Assembly (NCBI GenBank): GCA_965153455.1
Contig: OZ234499.1
Location: forward strand, 3,889,577 to 3,953,576
Length of the DNA stretch: 64,000 nucleotides
Direction: 5' to 3'
From: Sphagnum compactum
Lineage: Eukaryota > Bryophyta > Sphagnopsida > Sphagnales
Below the pieces are notes generated by a model that worked only from the letters and a program-made list of their open reading frames with translations, ran no database searches and was not told where the DNA came from. Both the position numbers and the translations under genes were made by a program. Of the stretch, positions 13,316 through 25,600 are shown piece after piece (the stretch's first letter is position 1; every line of letters starts with the position of its first letter).

Positions 13316-13560
13316 TTACTTGTGTTCACAAAAAAAATAACTCTCCTCAATGCTCCCACAATGGGCATACACATTACATATGGAAAGACCATCATCATTC
13401 ACACATCCACTCTCAATGATCTGCTCATGAAACTCAAATGATCTTTTTGACATGACAAAAGGTCTCTTTGATTGACAAATTACACACCATGCATGCGCAA
13501 CTTCCCGGGTGGGAGGTGCTTTCACATACATACAAAGAAAACAACCATGTAATACCTTTT
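13316..13560 (-). pseudogene. Pentatricopeptide-repeat (PPR) protein fragment
   Basis: Read on the minus strand, this frame has the look of one plant PPR unit: FHEQIIESG, then NDDGLSICNVYAHCGSIEES. This matches the family pattern of a helix ending in HxQII.SG, a variable stretch, then ..NxYAxCGSIEEA. No further in-frame PPR units, start codon or organelle-targeting peptide are seen, and the upstream side runs into a T-rich microsatellite (13558-13592). PPR proteins bind organellar RNA. A single unit of about 40 residues is best read as a relic or a captured fragment. Family assignment is from motif pattern only. Confidence 0.5.
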
Positions 13561-13615
13561 TTTTCTTTTTTTTCTTTTTTTTCTTTTTTTTTTCCCGGTG
13601 TAGGATAGCACCCAA

Positions 13616-14540
13616 GGAGAGGGGCGCATTACCTTACCTAGAATAAAAAAAAACTACAATTATTTTATTTTATTTTATCTTCATTCTTTTCCATGATATC
13701 AATCATTATGTTACATATTTATGAAACTTATGAACTCCTTTTTTCATCACTTGTCTTTTATGGAAATTTTCAAAAAAAGAGGTAAAAAATATTAGCATAA
13801 GTTAAACCAACTAGGCCTAGGGAAGAATTATTGGAACTTCTTATAATATTTTGCCTTTTGTGTTTTGAGAAGGAAAACTAGAATGAACAAAGGGTGTGTC
13901 ACATTGTGGCCTTGCCATTTACATTAAAAAGTATCTTACGGCAAAAGAAGAATTATGGATACTCAAATATTTGACCATGCAAAAAATATAATCTTCCCAA
14001 AAATCCTCTAAAAGAAACCAAAATCCTTCAAGATATTATAACTCTATCATAACTAATCTCAAGTTTCAACACAAGCTAAAATATCATTTTTCAGAAATCC
14101 TCATATAAAAACAGACCTATTATTACCTAGGGGCCTATAAAAATCCCTTAAGCTACTATACTCTATAACGAATTTCAACTCAAAATTTAATACATTAACT
14201 TTCTTTGTGGAATTGTATATGTAAGGTAAAGCTCGAGGCAGCAGGCTTTACAAGAATAAGGGGGGGAAGCGAGGTGGACTCAATTCTGATAAACCAATTA
14301 CCAAGGGGTTTTATCGAGCATAAAAAACACTTTTTTTTTTTTTTGGATAAATAATTTTCCCACCATACTCAATGGGTACTTCATGGATATCATGGGGAAA
14401 AAATGGTTTTTATTGAGTGTGAAAGTTTGATTTTAAAAAATACAAAATTCCCATGATACTTGTCAAGTACCTGATGGATATCATGGGGAAAATAGAATAA
14501 AAAATTGAACTAGGCTTTTGGGAATAAGTGTGTGTGTACA
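13616..14540. other. AT-rich intergenic region with a short direct repeat
   Basis: No gene is seen. Two related segments near 14358-14405 and 14447-14494 share a TACT...TGGATATCATGGGGAAAA pattern about 90 bases apart, an imperfect local duplication. Confidence 0.4.
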
Positions 14541-14972
14541 AACAAATGCAAGAAATGGTTAGTTTGACTCGATCGTGCGGCGGGAAAGAGTCTGGTCGCT
14601 GCCAAGGCCGCCGTCGCCAAGAAGCACTCTGACGACGACGAGAAGTGTCGTCGCAATGGCCTGCGCTTGATCGCCATGGCTTGGGAGACGTTCGACGGCT
14701 CCGCCCCCGAGACGCGCATCATGATCCGTAAGATCGCCATCCGTCACGCTGACAAACACAACCGACCTCGAGGACAAACCATCTACCTATTCAATCAGCG
14801 ACTTTCCGTCGCGCTCCAGCGAGGCGTTGGGGAGCAGGTGATTGCCTGCGAGTGCGTCGGCTGAACGTTGGCTTCGCAGCTGACACCAGCGACGATTAGT
14901 CAACCTACATCTAAGATCGGGGCACCAAAAAAAAACAAATGCAAGATGAAAGAATAGTTAATTTGATTTATT
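14541..14972 (+). mobile_element. 5'-truncated LINE-like insertion with target-site duplication
   Basis: A GC-rich island (about 14569-14925) lies in AT-rich DNA. It is bounded by an imperfect direct repeat: AACAAATGCAAGAAATGGTT at 14541 and AACAAATGCAAGATGAAAGA at 14934, each continuing into a GTTAxTTTGA-type sequence. The island ends in a nine-A stretch (14927-14935) directly before the second copy. This is the layout expected of target-primed reverse transcription: truncated 5' end, 3' A-tail and target-site duplication. The coding part is given separately. The base composition differs sharply from both flanks. Confidence 0.65.
14591..14864 (+). pseudogene. C-terminal fragment of a LINE reverse-transcriptase polyprotein
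   Basis: The + frame ending at the TGA at 14862-14864 reads as about 90 residues rich in charged amino acids, with AMAWETFDGSAPETRIMIRK and then LFNQRLSVALQRGVGEQVIA. This resembles the extreme C-terminus of RNA-directed DNA polymerases from some plant and algal non-LTR elements, where a ..ETFG.. segment precedes ..RLS.ALQRG.A... The match is from remembered family pattern, without a database check. The polymerase core is absent, so the fragment cannot be active. Codon use is strongly GC-biased relative to the host genes. Confidence 0.5.
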
Positions 14973-16010
14973 ATAATAGAATAACCATGAAATAGTTGTA
15001 GTGTACCTTATCCTAAGGTCAGTTTTGCCATTAAATAATCCCCAAAACAGTAATTTTAAAAGTAAATAAAAACATGAAGTTGACATGTTGAAAATCATCA
15101 TAATTATCATAGGCCACACTTTGAATAATTTCACTAGGCATCACAAACAAACACGCTGGCCTTGCCAATAGATAAGATGTTGTACATCTATCTACCTACT
15201 GTGTTCACACTCTAAACACCAAAAAAAGCCATTCCAATCTAAACAGTCTAAACACTTTCATCAAAGAAACCGGTTCGCCTAATGTGAAACCAGTTTTTAA
15301 TAAGGTAAAAACTTTCAAAAGTTGGATCCAATGCGATAGTCCCTGTCCTTGTGGGCGCAAGGCCCAACAAAGTTAGGCAAAATACACCCAACAACGTGCA
15401 TTCAAGGTTTTTCAAAAAAATAACACCACAATTTATCCCATATCCTTTACCCAAAAGTTTGAATTTATATTATATATAGGTGGTTAAAGAGAAGTACTAT
15501 CATAGTCCCATATTGCTTTAAAATGTTTCTATTAAAAGCTTCATAAATTTTCTTTTGTGAAGGGCCAATCCCAAGTGGTCCATTGTAAGAAAAAATGAAC
15601 TTTGAAATGCACCCACGTTTGAATCTTTCCACAATTAATTAATATGGATTGTGCAAATACATATAAATATACAATATGTACATTTACACATCCTAAAGCA
15701 TTTACACAACATTGCGTAAATGTATTTGATAAATGTTTACATTACTTTTATATAAGTGTAAGTGTAAAAACAATTTTATATACATAATAACAGTATAAGT
15801 GCAAGTGTAAAAAGTTTGGATGTGATAATTGTAAATGATTTACATTTACATAAAATTTACACATTGTACATACAATTATTAACACTCAAATGACTTACAC
15901 TAATTATGGGAATGTAGCTTCGAGAAGCGCAAAGTAGCGCAATTTTTTTTCTCATAGTATGTAGTTGAGACATGATTTAAGGTGTTATGGGAGGAGAAAA
16001 ATCTTTGTTA
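14973..16010. other. AT-rich intergenic region
   Basis: No gene is seen. The stretch 15640-15900 is a low-complexity mixture of ACATTTAC/GTAAATG-type words with local inverted similarity. Confidence 0.5.
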
Positions 16011-16200
16011 ATTTGATGAAAGTCTTGGATCTCTTTGCAAGCATCTTGGGCCTAGAGATGAATTGGGACAAGAGTAGGGGATACTAAAGTGCAAAGAAGA
16101 TTCGAAAATTAGATTGGATGCACAAGATGGATATGTCAAAGTTATTAGATTGGATTGGAAATTTGTTGTCTCATGTGCCATTTAGTTTTGAAAAGGAAAC
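16011..16200 (+). pseudogene. Possible reverse-transcriptase remnant
   Basis: The + frame around 16020-16085 reads VLDLFASILGLEMNWDKSRG and then a stop. The pattern LxxFxxxxGLxxNxxKS is typical of the thumb-proximal block of plant LINE reverse transcriptases (..LF..ASGL.IN..KS..). Frames further downstream, to about 16560, show only broken fragments. One motif is weak evidence; this may be a decayed non-LTR element. Confidence 0.3.
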
Positions 16201-16569
16201 GACAATGTATTCATACCATTCATACGAGCGCTATGGTTGTTGCTTGTTGAAGTTTGTTGATTGTGATGACTAACTTCACATTTGTAAAAAATTCTATGGT
16301 GTTCTCCAAATCTTTTCGGTTGTTTTTTTTTGTTGATAAGATTGCCATAATTTTGTTTTAGTGCAAACCAATCTTGTCCAATTCCTTGGTGTTGAAGCGA
16401 AAATTTGATCCCAATTTTGGCTATTTACAAAATTGGGTAGGTAAACAAACAAATAATTTGGCAAGGCTAGTAGTAAGGAGGTGTCATTCCTTGGAGAAAA
16501 AGGTGGGCAACAAGAGGATCCCCTCTTTTGGTTTATGGGTAGTTAGAAAGTGTTCAATGTATGCACAAT

Positions 16570-17322
16570 AATGGAAAAGCAAAACACTCATCCCCAATAG
16601 TTCAACAATCAATCACTCTTGGCTCTACAAACTTGGAATCAATATTAGGGTTTAGGGTTCATCCCCCTTTTTTTAGGTTTTTCATCCTATACCTTACAAT
16701 ATATAGGATGAATGATGTGCTAAGTTTTTATTGGATTTCATTAGTTTTAGATGGGTTAAGGTTCTTTACCCACTCTGATATAACCACGAGTAAGTGATAG
16801 GGTCAATATATATATTTATATATATATACCCTACCCAACTGGTAAATTTTTCTGTTACCCTTTTTTTTAATGGGAATTAGTTCCGATTTACCCGGGTTAA
16901 TTGGTACCCTAAAGAACCGCCCAACACTTGGTCTTGAGTCTTCTTGAGCCTAATGATGGATGATCATTTTGGGGGATGAATGGAAAAAGTGAGTGAATCT
17001 CTCCCTCAAATAAGGATGAAAAGATGGAAGGGTAGGTCCCAAGAAGCCCATTTGTTCAAAGGCTTATTTATCTCAGCTCCTTAGTGGTTACTAACTCATC
17101 CCTTTTGGTGGGCAAAGTGGGGTCGGCCCACTTCTGAACCCTTGGAGGCGGTTAAGGAGGAAAAAGGGTGGTAATGTATGGATGGATGGATCGATGTATG
17201 GATGTATGGGGGATGTATACATCCATCCCTAGGTCGTCATCGGGAAGCGAACACCAGGCGGGTGGGGAGAAGAACGGGGGTGGGACGAAGGACGAGGACG
17301 AGGACGAGCGAGCGAGCGAGCG
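16570..17322. promoter_or_regulatory. Upstream region of the NF-YC gene
   Basis: No gene is seen. A TATA-rich stretch lies at 16805-16830, a GGATGGAT/GGATGTAT repeat at about 17172-17215, and GC rises sharply after 17220. A GAGC/GACGAG repeat (17293-17322) runs directly into the start codon. This is a plausible promoter and 5' untranslated region, with no transcription start resolved. Confidence 0.5.
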
Positions 17323-19661
17323 ATGGCAGCGCATCAAATGCCGACCACGGCGCCAGGGATGCCGCATCCGAGTGCTGTGATACCACCGCAGTACGCGCAC
17401 TCACAACCACAGGTAGTTTGTAGTGTGTGTTTTTTTTTCTGAGAAAACGGTTGAGAAACAAGCAAATTCGGTCATCAGACGTATAGGTTGGGGGAGTGAG
17501 AAGGAGAAGTAGACAGACGGAAAGGACAAGTGTTTTGTTGTTGTCGTCTGGTTACTTTTTTGTTGCATATGTGAGCGAATATGGCGGTAGAATGTATGCT
17601 CATAGCTATTCTGTGCTGTTCTGATGGACATTTGTTTTGGTCACCTAAGTTTCTTAGCTGTTGCAGCAGCAGATGCAGCCACAGCTTCATTACCAGCATT
17701 TGCAAAAGCAGCAGCTGCAAACTTTCTGGCAACAGCAGATGCAAGAGATCGAGCAAGTGAACGGTGCGAATTTTTTTTGCAGAACTCTCTTTGCTTTTCT
17801 ATTTTTTTGTTGGTTCTGTGTACTCCCGCGTTTTTCATAAGTGTTGGTGACGTCTCTGTCGTTTTATTTATTTATTTATTGATTATTTTGCCCCCACCGT
17901 CCGCGTGCACAGAGTTCAGAAATCATCAGCTGCCATTAGCGCGAATAAAAAAGATTATGAAGTCGGATGAAGATGTGAAGGTAAGTCTTTTGACCCGCAT
18001 TCTTGCCATGTTGAATGACTTTCTACCTTACAATCTAGATTGCAGAACAGGCTATTTCCAGTGAAGCATGTCCTACTTTGACAAAAGAAGCTTGACGCCT
18101 TTAGTATTGACTGTCTCTTCATCCCTAGGGTTTCCGCACTTGAGCAAGAAAGATTGGCCAAGCAAGCTAGGCATCTAGTCATTTGCAAAATCACCTATTA
18201 TTGTGTTTCCTCTGCTTTTTCATGGAGTTTCTTTATCCTCATCAATGATCTGCTATTTATGCGTAGAACCAGCCATAAACTCTGCTTCATCAGTAATTCT
18301 TTCTTCCACAAGGTGCATTAGTCTGCTCTCTATCTGTCAATAAACAAGGAAGAAGGTGAATTATCCTCCAAGGGTTAAGCTGAATTATTGCCACAATTAG
18401 TTTCACTCAGAGAATTTGATGGCTCCATACACATGGAAACTCATCATCACTGTCATTGATCCTCACATACTGTCAGGAAAGTGGCAGTGGTGTGTACTGT
18501 TTCACTTGACTAGGAGCATCTGTGACTAGATACTTTCTTTGACAAATAGACTGATGCCATAGCCTGGCCTAGAGAGAAAGACTGATAATAGATTTTCTTG
18601 GCAATGGCTTTATTATAACAGATGATTGCAGCAGAGGCTCCAGTTCTATTTGCAAAAGCATGTGAAATGTTCATTCTGGAGTTGACCCTGCGGTCATGGA
18701 TCCATACTGAGGAGAACAAGCGGCGGACACTTCAAAGAAATGATATTGCTGGTGCCATTACCAGGGGTGACATCTTTGATTTTCTTGTAGACATAGTTCC
18801 ACGGGACGAGCTCAAGGTTAGAGTTTACACAGCCTTTGATATTTGCTGTAGCCTGAAATGGCTAGGTGGTTGCTGACCTTTAATACTAGTTACTGTTTAG
18901 TACCCAGATGCTTGCAGTGACAAGATTAGCATGTTGGCTTCCAGGATGAAGATTTGGCTGTGCCTTGGACTGGAGTTCCAGGTGAACCAGTGGCATATGG
19001 AAACATGTATTATCCACCTGTTGCCGGACAGCCAATACACCACGCAATGCCGCCTGTAAGTGTCTCATGGTAGACAAAATTTAGGGAACAGTTTTGATTT
19101 TCATTGACATTTTGTAGTGTTGTTCTGAATGGATCTATTATGGTCATCAAATGGTTGCAGCATGTTGACTTCAAATGTTTGTGTCAGGGTGTCTGATACG
19201 ATGTGGGCATCAAAATGGTATGCAACTTTGTGTTCTCCATGTGTCATTGCTCTGTGCTAGATCATTTCAATGATCCAGGATATGGAAGAGCAAGATCCCA
19301 GTTTGGCATGTGTGCACCAGTGAAGGGTGGGATTGTGGTAGATGAACTGCAGTGGAGTGCATGTAGGTTTCAGTGTCACCTAAAGTTGTAGTTCCACTAA
19401 TGATGGTCCTAACTTTTGCAGGAGATGATGGTTGGACAGCCAGCACTAGCTCAGAACCCACAGATGATGTACCAGCCACCACAGGTAACTACATAAATGT
19501 GTGTTCACTTCTTTGCCAAGAGAGGATAAACTACATTTTCTTTATTGACAGTGCTAGATGGCCAGGGGATTTTCTTCTTTTCTGTCTTTTTCTCTAGTGT
19601 GCAAGGGGCATCTGATGCATGTTCTGAATCACACTGATTGCAGCAAGGAAATATGCAGTAA
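17323..19661 (+). CDS. NF-YC: NF-YC (HAP5) subunit of the CCAAT-binding factor NF-Y
   Basis: Histone-fold subunit that pairs with NF-YB and then recruits NF-YA to bind CCAAT boxes in promoters; nuclear. Seven exons: 17323-17412, 17667-17763, 17913-17980, 18622-18816, 18945-19055, 19422-19484 and 19644-19661. All have GT-AG borders and the phases give one 213-residue protein ending in a TAA. Residues 31-62 are Gln-rich and end QMQEIEQVN, the family lead-in. The histone fold spans about 63-150: [17 protein letters not shown], then [37 protein letters not shown] and [13 protein letters not shown]. The C-terminal part starts [15 protein letters not shown] and is Pro/Gln/Met-rich. The start codon is the first ATG of the exon-1 frame (MAAHQMPT) and sits directly after a GAGC repeat. 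The length and intact motifs argue for a functional gene. Confidence 0.96.
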
Positions 19662-22600
19662 AAGACGTTTGTTGGACAGCAGGAAGGCTTGTCAGCTAGG
19701 AATGAGGGCAATGGCGAACAGACTTAGATGAAACATGTTCACCAGAGCAAATTGTAAGGTCATATTTTTACACCATATTACTACATTATGTAGAGGTCAT
19801 CTGTGATGCCATTTTGAACAGCCTTGATGATCTGGGAGGCTGCCCTTGAGGAAACATAAAGGTTATGTATTATGCTGTTTGGAATAACCTGGATGACATG
19901 GGAGCTTGCGCATGCTGAGGGTTGCTGTCGCCAATTTATGTTTCATTCTTGTACTGGGCTGTGTCTGGTCATGAACGCAATAGATGCAGGTATTTAGAAG
20001 GTTGCCATATCTGCTTTGTGACATGTGTATAACTTTGAGGTGCTGCAGAGCCATAAATGTTTTTGTCTGTTGATTTCCTGTTCAGGTCATGGCATATCCT
20101 CCTTTGCTTTCAAACCTCTTACAATATAAACCTCTTCACAGCAGGACTCCAGACCCCTCCACCTCTCGTTTCCACTAGCTACTAGAAAGTAAGCATAATA
20201 CGATTAGGTCCGTTTTTCCTATTGATTGTACTATGAGAAAGTTGCAATAGCAACTGATCTATGTATTTTAGTGTAGGGGTTTTGTTACAGCTCTTCAGAC
20301 TGGGGTTCCTTGTCCTATCACTTGGTTCTATTAACCATACCTTAGTTGCTGCACATTGGGTGGTGTGGTTGATAGATTGATCGGCAAGGATTTATATGTG
20401 CAGCAGCTAGTGAAGATATGGTTGACAAAACCCTTTGCTTCATGGAGCAAGGGTGATTGAGAACATCCTCCCCTCATGGGAGATGGTACTGCCTTCTTTT
20501 TGGAGGACAACTCTCTTGTACTAATATGAAACTGTGCTGTATCAGTGTCTCAAACAAGATTTTTGGTTTCTGGACTGTCACAGGGCCTTCCTTTGAGACT
20601 TCACTAGCCTCTTGCCCAAGTTCTCCACTCCAGTATGTTTACAACCCATTTTCTCAGCATCCTTGGTGTAGAACCCCTTGACATTGAACATTAGAGGGTT
20701 TATCTGCAACGTTCTAGAAAGTTGTGTTTCACCATCTGGTTGTTCAAAGTGTATATTAAGTGGTATCTCACCCATGTGCCAAACACCTTGCATCCAGATC
20801 ACTTATGAAGGGAGCACATATCTTCCTCTTATTCGATAATGGTGGATGTCTCTCTTGATAGCTCTGTCTGATGATCATGGTTGGCTCCTGAGCATTTCCT
20901 CTCTCCCACTACCCAAAACCATGTTATTAGATAGGGTGTAAGGTATTGAACATCTAAAGCTGTTAAACTTCTAAAGTTCAATCTGAAAAGAATTTGCAGG
21001 AAATCAAATGACTTGACATCACAATGACCAAACTTACTTCATTCCAAGCTTGGACATTGGAAAGATTTGTCTCTTGCCTATCTGATATACCAAAGAGCAA
21101 GTGTGACTTCGTTGACAAAGCCAATCTTGGGTTGACAGCACTGTTGGTTTTTTTTATGCAGCACTGGTCCTGCATTCAAGTGCTGTGGTCGTGTTGTGGG
21201 CAAACAACAGCGCAGAAACCAAAAAAACCATAAACTAGAAATGCAACGAAATATCTTGATGTTTGGTAGGTTCTGAAACCTCCGCAAGAACCCCAAGATT
21301 TTCCATATGTTTGAACCAGTTTTGGTCAGTTCTTCCTTTTAATGAGAGAACCTCTTGTGTTGGTTTTGACACTTCGATTGTTTTTGGAGGTTCTTTGCAT
21401 GTGGATTTGAGTCCAGTTCCTTGAACTTCTAAACCATGTGGTTTTTTTTGACATGTTTTAGTTCAACAATTAACCCAAAAAAAAAACTAAAAATGATGTA
21501 TACAATTCAGTCTACTTGTTAACTTTTAAAAAAAGAAACCAAAACCATTCAACTTGTCTACCTAACGAACTTGAACCTTTTAAGTAAGACTAAAAATTAT
21601 GTATGAAATTCAGCTTATTTGCTAACTTTTCAAAAAAGGTTCAACTTGTCTACCTAAAAAATTTGAACTTGTTAACTAAAACTAAAATTATGTATAAAAT
21701 TCAGCCTACTTGTGAACTTTTTCCCCAAAAAAAAAAAAAGTTCAACTTGTCTACCTAAAGACCTTGAATCTATTAATGAAAACTAAAAATTATCTATAAA
21801 ATTCAACTTACTTGTGAACTTTTGCAAAGTTTAGGTTCTTAACTTATGTACTTCAAAAACCTCAACCTATGTTAAAAGGATTGTTTTTGTAAAGTTTTGG
21901 ATTTGATTCCTTATGTATCAAAAGGCTAGTTCCATAGTCCATTCTTATGTCGGTTGCAACAAAAAGGTGCAAGCTCAAGTCTAGATGGTAAGAACTTGAA
22001 CCACAACCCTGCGTTTAACACTACAAACCAAGAAACTTACCAACATTGGTTTGAATGTTTGTTGAATGTTCGAACCCAATATTTATGTGTTTGCCTCAAA
22101 TCACAAGAGTCATGAAGGTGGGATTAAAATACAGAAAGAATGTTGAGAACATTTATTAATGAGATTGCGAAGAAAATTTCACATGAGCATTTTGAAAGTA
22201 ACACATTTGAAAACCTTAATGCAACGAAAAGATCGCGAGTCATTGAGGCACATGTAAATGGATAAGAACATCCCCACCCACTTGATGGAAGAGCATGTTT
22301 TGAAAGTAAAATAATATAAACTTGTCGGTTTGATTCAAAAAGTGGTTCTAGGACAACATATTTGCTTACGACATGATGGTTGGCAAAAGGCACTACATAG
22401 CTTTAAATCTTATTGTGGATTGATTAGATTGTTTGATTGATTTCGCACAACATAATACCCGTAGCTGAAGACTAATCAAATCATTTAACTAGTTCACTTG
22501 TTTTGTTATTAACTATCTCCCACTTTTCAAAGTCTTGTTTTAAGTTTACGGGTGAGGCTTGAAATATGTGAATAAAAAAGTAATGAATGTGAGAACTACT

Positions 22601-25600
22601 TCTGCAGTCCCAACATGGTTGAGGATGCTCTTAGTGGGTAGTAGCACTACAATGGCTTCAAAACAATAGATTGGATAAAGCTTAGTGGCATATATATAAC
22701 AATTTGGATAAAGTTTAAGCTTGAAATAACTTGGATATGTACATATACAAAGGATACAATGCTCTCCAACAGGTCATTGAAGAAATATGATTGTGATTGG
22801 CTAGTCACAATGATTGACCCGTGTGATACTAAACATTATCACTTTACAATGAACATTGTCCAACATTCAAAAATGGGTCACATTCAAAAATTAACTTGCA
22901 CGTTATTTTGGATATGATAGATTCAGGTAGAGTCTCTCACATACTGGGTGTGGGTCGATCTACTCTAACTACCGCATCTAAGAGCAGCTCCAACAGCACT
23001 CAATTTGAGACCCTGCTGTGTATCAGATGGTGACTCAGAAGCTTGAGGGTGACTGCGCATGACATCACCTGTTGGTGCATGCAATACATAGCTGGGGCTT
23101 TTGCTACAGTGACGAACAATGTTGTGTTTGTGCCCATGGATGTGGTGAAGCACTGTTGCAGGTGTGGTGGAGTCCTTATACAGGGGATGTTGGGATTTTT
23201 TTCCCTCATGGAGGAGGGAGTGCGGGTGTGCATTTTACACATCATACCCAACAACAATGGTGATAAATAATATCCGCTTCGCTGCTGTGCACTTCGCAGT
23301 GTTATGAGGTGGGAAAAATAATCGTGCGACTCAGTGCACCCTGAATGGAAAAATCTTGTTGCACCATCTTTTCAGCAAAGTCACAGCAGAACCAAATTTT
23401 GGGTTGGGATGACAACCATAGTAACTGGGAAATGTTAGGCTGCTGATACCTCCCCATGTCAGTTCTATGAAAATTTTCAAGCATTCTTGCACTGTAAGCT
23501 CACTGATCTTTTAAGTGTGTATTTGATAGTCAAAAACTTCCTAACCAGCCAAATGAACAAACCAGAGAGAGAAAGAGAGAGAGAGAGAGAGAAGCTGCTG
23601 AACACCCATTATGTTTTGGCAGATGATATGTATGCTGCAATTTTGATACCTGTTTCAGACACTGAGAGCATGCAAATGAGGTGAACTTCTTTACCCAAAA
23701 GGACATAGGATTGATGTTTGGGTTTGGAAATGTGTGTCAAAAAAACAAAGATATATCTATCTATAGTAGATTGTGTGTTGATTGAATTTTCGGCATTCTA
23801 TATTCAAATTCCGTACCTGACCCATCCTCAAACTCCTCTTTCAAATCAATTTACAATGAGAAGAAGATGCTAAATTTCATCAATTGAACCTGAATGACAC
23901 ATGCTGATGGCCCAAGGATCCAAGAAAACAGTTAAATGATTCCAAACTCCTCTCCTCTCATGGGTGGGGGGGGGGGAGCTGCTGCACCCCCAAAGAAAAT
24001 TGGAGAAAGATTCTTTTGCTGTGGACCCTTCTTCTATCATCAAGCTTGAGGCTTTGTGATCATGTTGAGGAGACAACAAAGGGGGGGTATGTACTTCAGG
24101 CAAATGTTGAAATTGAATGGATTTCCCCAAAAAGCAAAAAAAGTTTGCAGCTGAAAACATTCCATTTCTTATACTTAAATCCTAATCTTTGCAACTCTTA
24201 AACCCTAATTCATTTTTGTTTTTAGTTGATGAATTTTCAGTTGACTTTTGGAGGATTGTTCTTGTTAGGGTTTAGAGAGAAAAAGAGAAAAGGAAAATAG
24301 GGAAAGTACCAAGGTACCTTAAGGTTATGGAATTGAATTTTAAAGTCTGTGTATCTCTCTAGGGTTTTGATTTCTTTGGGGGGGGAAATCTCAAAACTTT
24401 GAGAGACACTTTGTTTGTGAACTAAAGCATGACTAGGGTTTTGTGAACCTCTCACTCTTTGTCCTCTATTTGCTTGTGGGCCTTATTATTTCTCTTTGTA
24501 TTTGTCCAATATGGTTTGACCTTCAAAGTACCCACATGGGCTTTTTTGAATCACCAATTGACCATGGAACTCTTAGTATTTAGAGTTGAGTGAGCTAGAT
24601 TGATGCCACACTATTTGTTCCTCATAATGTTCCCAATGACATTCCCAATTTGCTTTCCATCAGGTGCTTAATTTATAAGCTTTCTCACATGTTCCTTATG
24701 TTGTTCCCAAAGTTCCCATGTGTCCCTCATGTATGTTCTTTCTTTAAATCCATTCCTTAGGTTTGGTGAAATGTTCCTTAATTTTGTTTTCAAGTTTCCC
24801 ATGTGTTTCTCATGTGTTGTTTATATACATCCCATAGGCTTTGCCAAATGTTCCTCCTTATGTTGTTCTCATAGTTCCCATGTGTCTCTCTTGTTGTTCC
24901 TAAGCCTCACATTTTTATCACATAATCAAGGTCCATATCATTATTATTTGTCGACAAATTTTATCCTATTTTTGGACCCAAAAAAAAGGAAAATTATGGG
25001 ATTTTTTTTAATGAGTGTGAATTCGACTAACTTTGGTAAGTTTTTGGAAAAAATTGTTAATTTATCGTAATCTTAAGATTGAAAGAAGAAGAAGAAGACT
25101 CTCATCCAAAGTCTTGCTCTTTTAACATAGGTGGGTCAAATGGAGAACTACATGCACAAAGTTTTATTTGGAGCTATACAAATGAGCTAATAGTAGGCGG
25201 TGTCTAACATGTCCCGAAGCTCAATTGAATTCACAACCATTTGCATATAAGAGGAGCCCTCGGGGTCCATCCACTTGAGTTGTGGTAACTACTATGTAGC
25301 TCAATTGGGATTCCTTTGAAAAGGATGAAAAAATGGCATCAATCTAAATGGCATCAATCTATGTGGCGGATGAGGTACTTTTCAAATTTTTAAAACCAAA
25401 GGTGCAAAGCACCATGAATCTTGTGGACAAATTGTCGGAACGAGTGACCGAATTGGAAGCACCAATTTCAGGCATTGATGTCATTTTAGTGGTTTGAATA
25501 AATGTGCGATTTGTATTTCATAGCTTCTAAAGATGTATTTATTTGAATGGTTTCTCTTGCTCTTTAAGTTAGGGTAGACTGGCCGGCGATTGAACATTTA

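Noticed and set aside
17168-17423. Frames over the GGATGGAT and GACGAG repeats before NF-YC
   Set aside because: They are repeat-driven; the correct exon-1 frame is fixed by MAAHQMPT and its in-phase splice.
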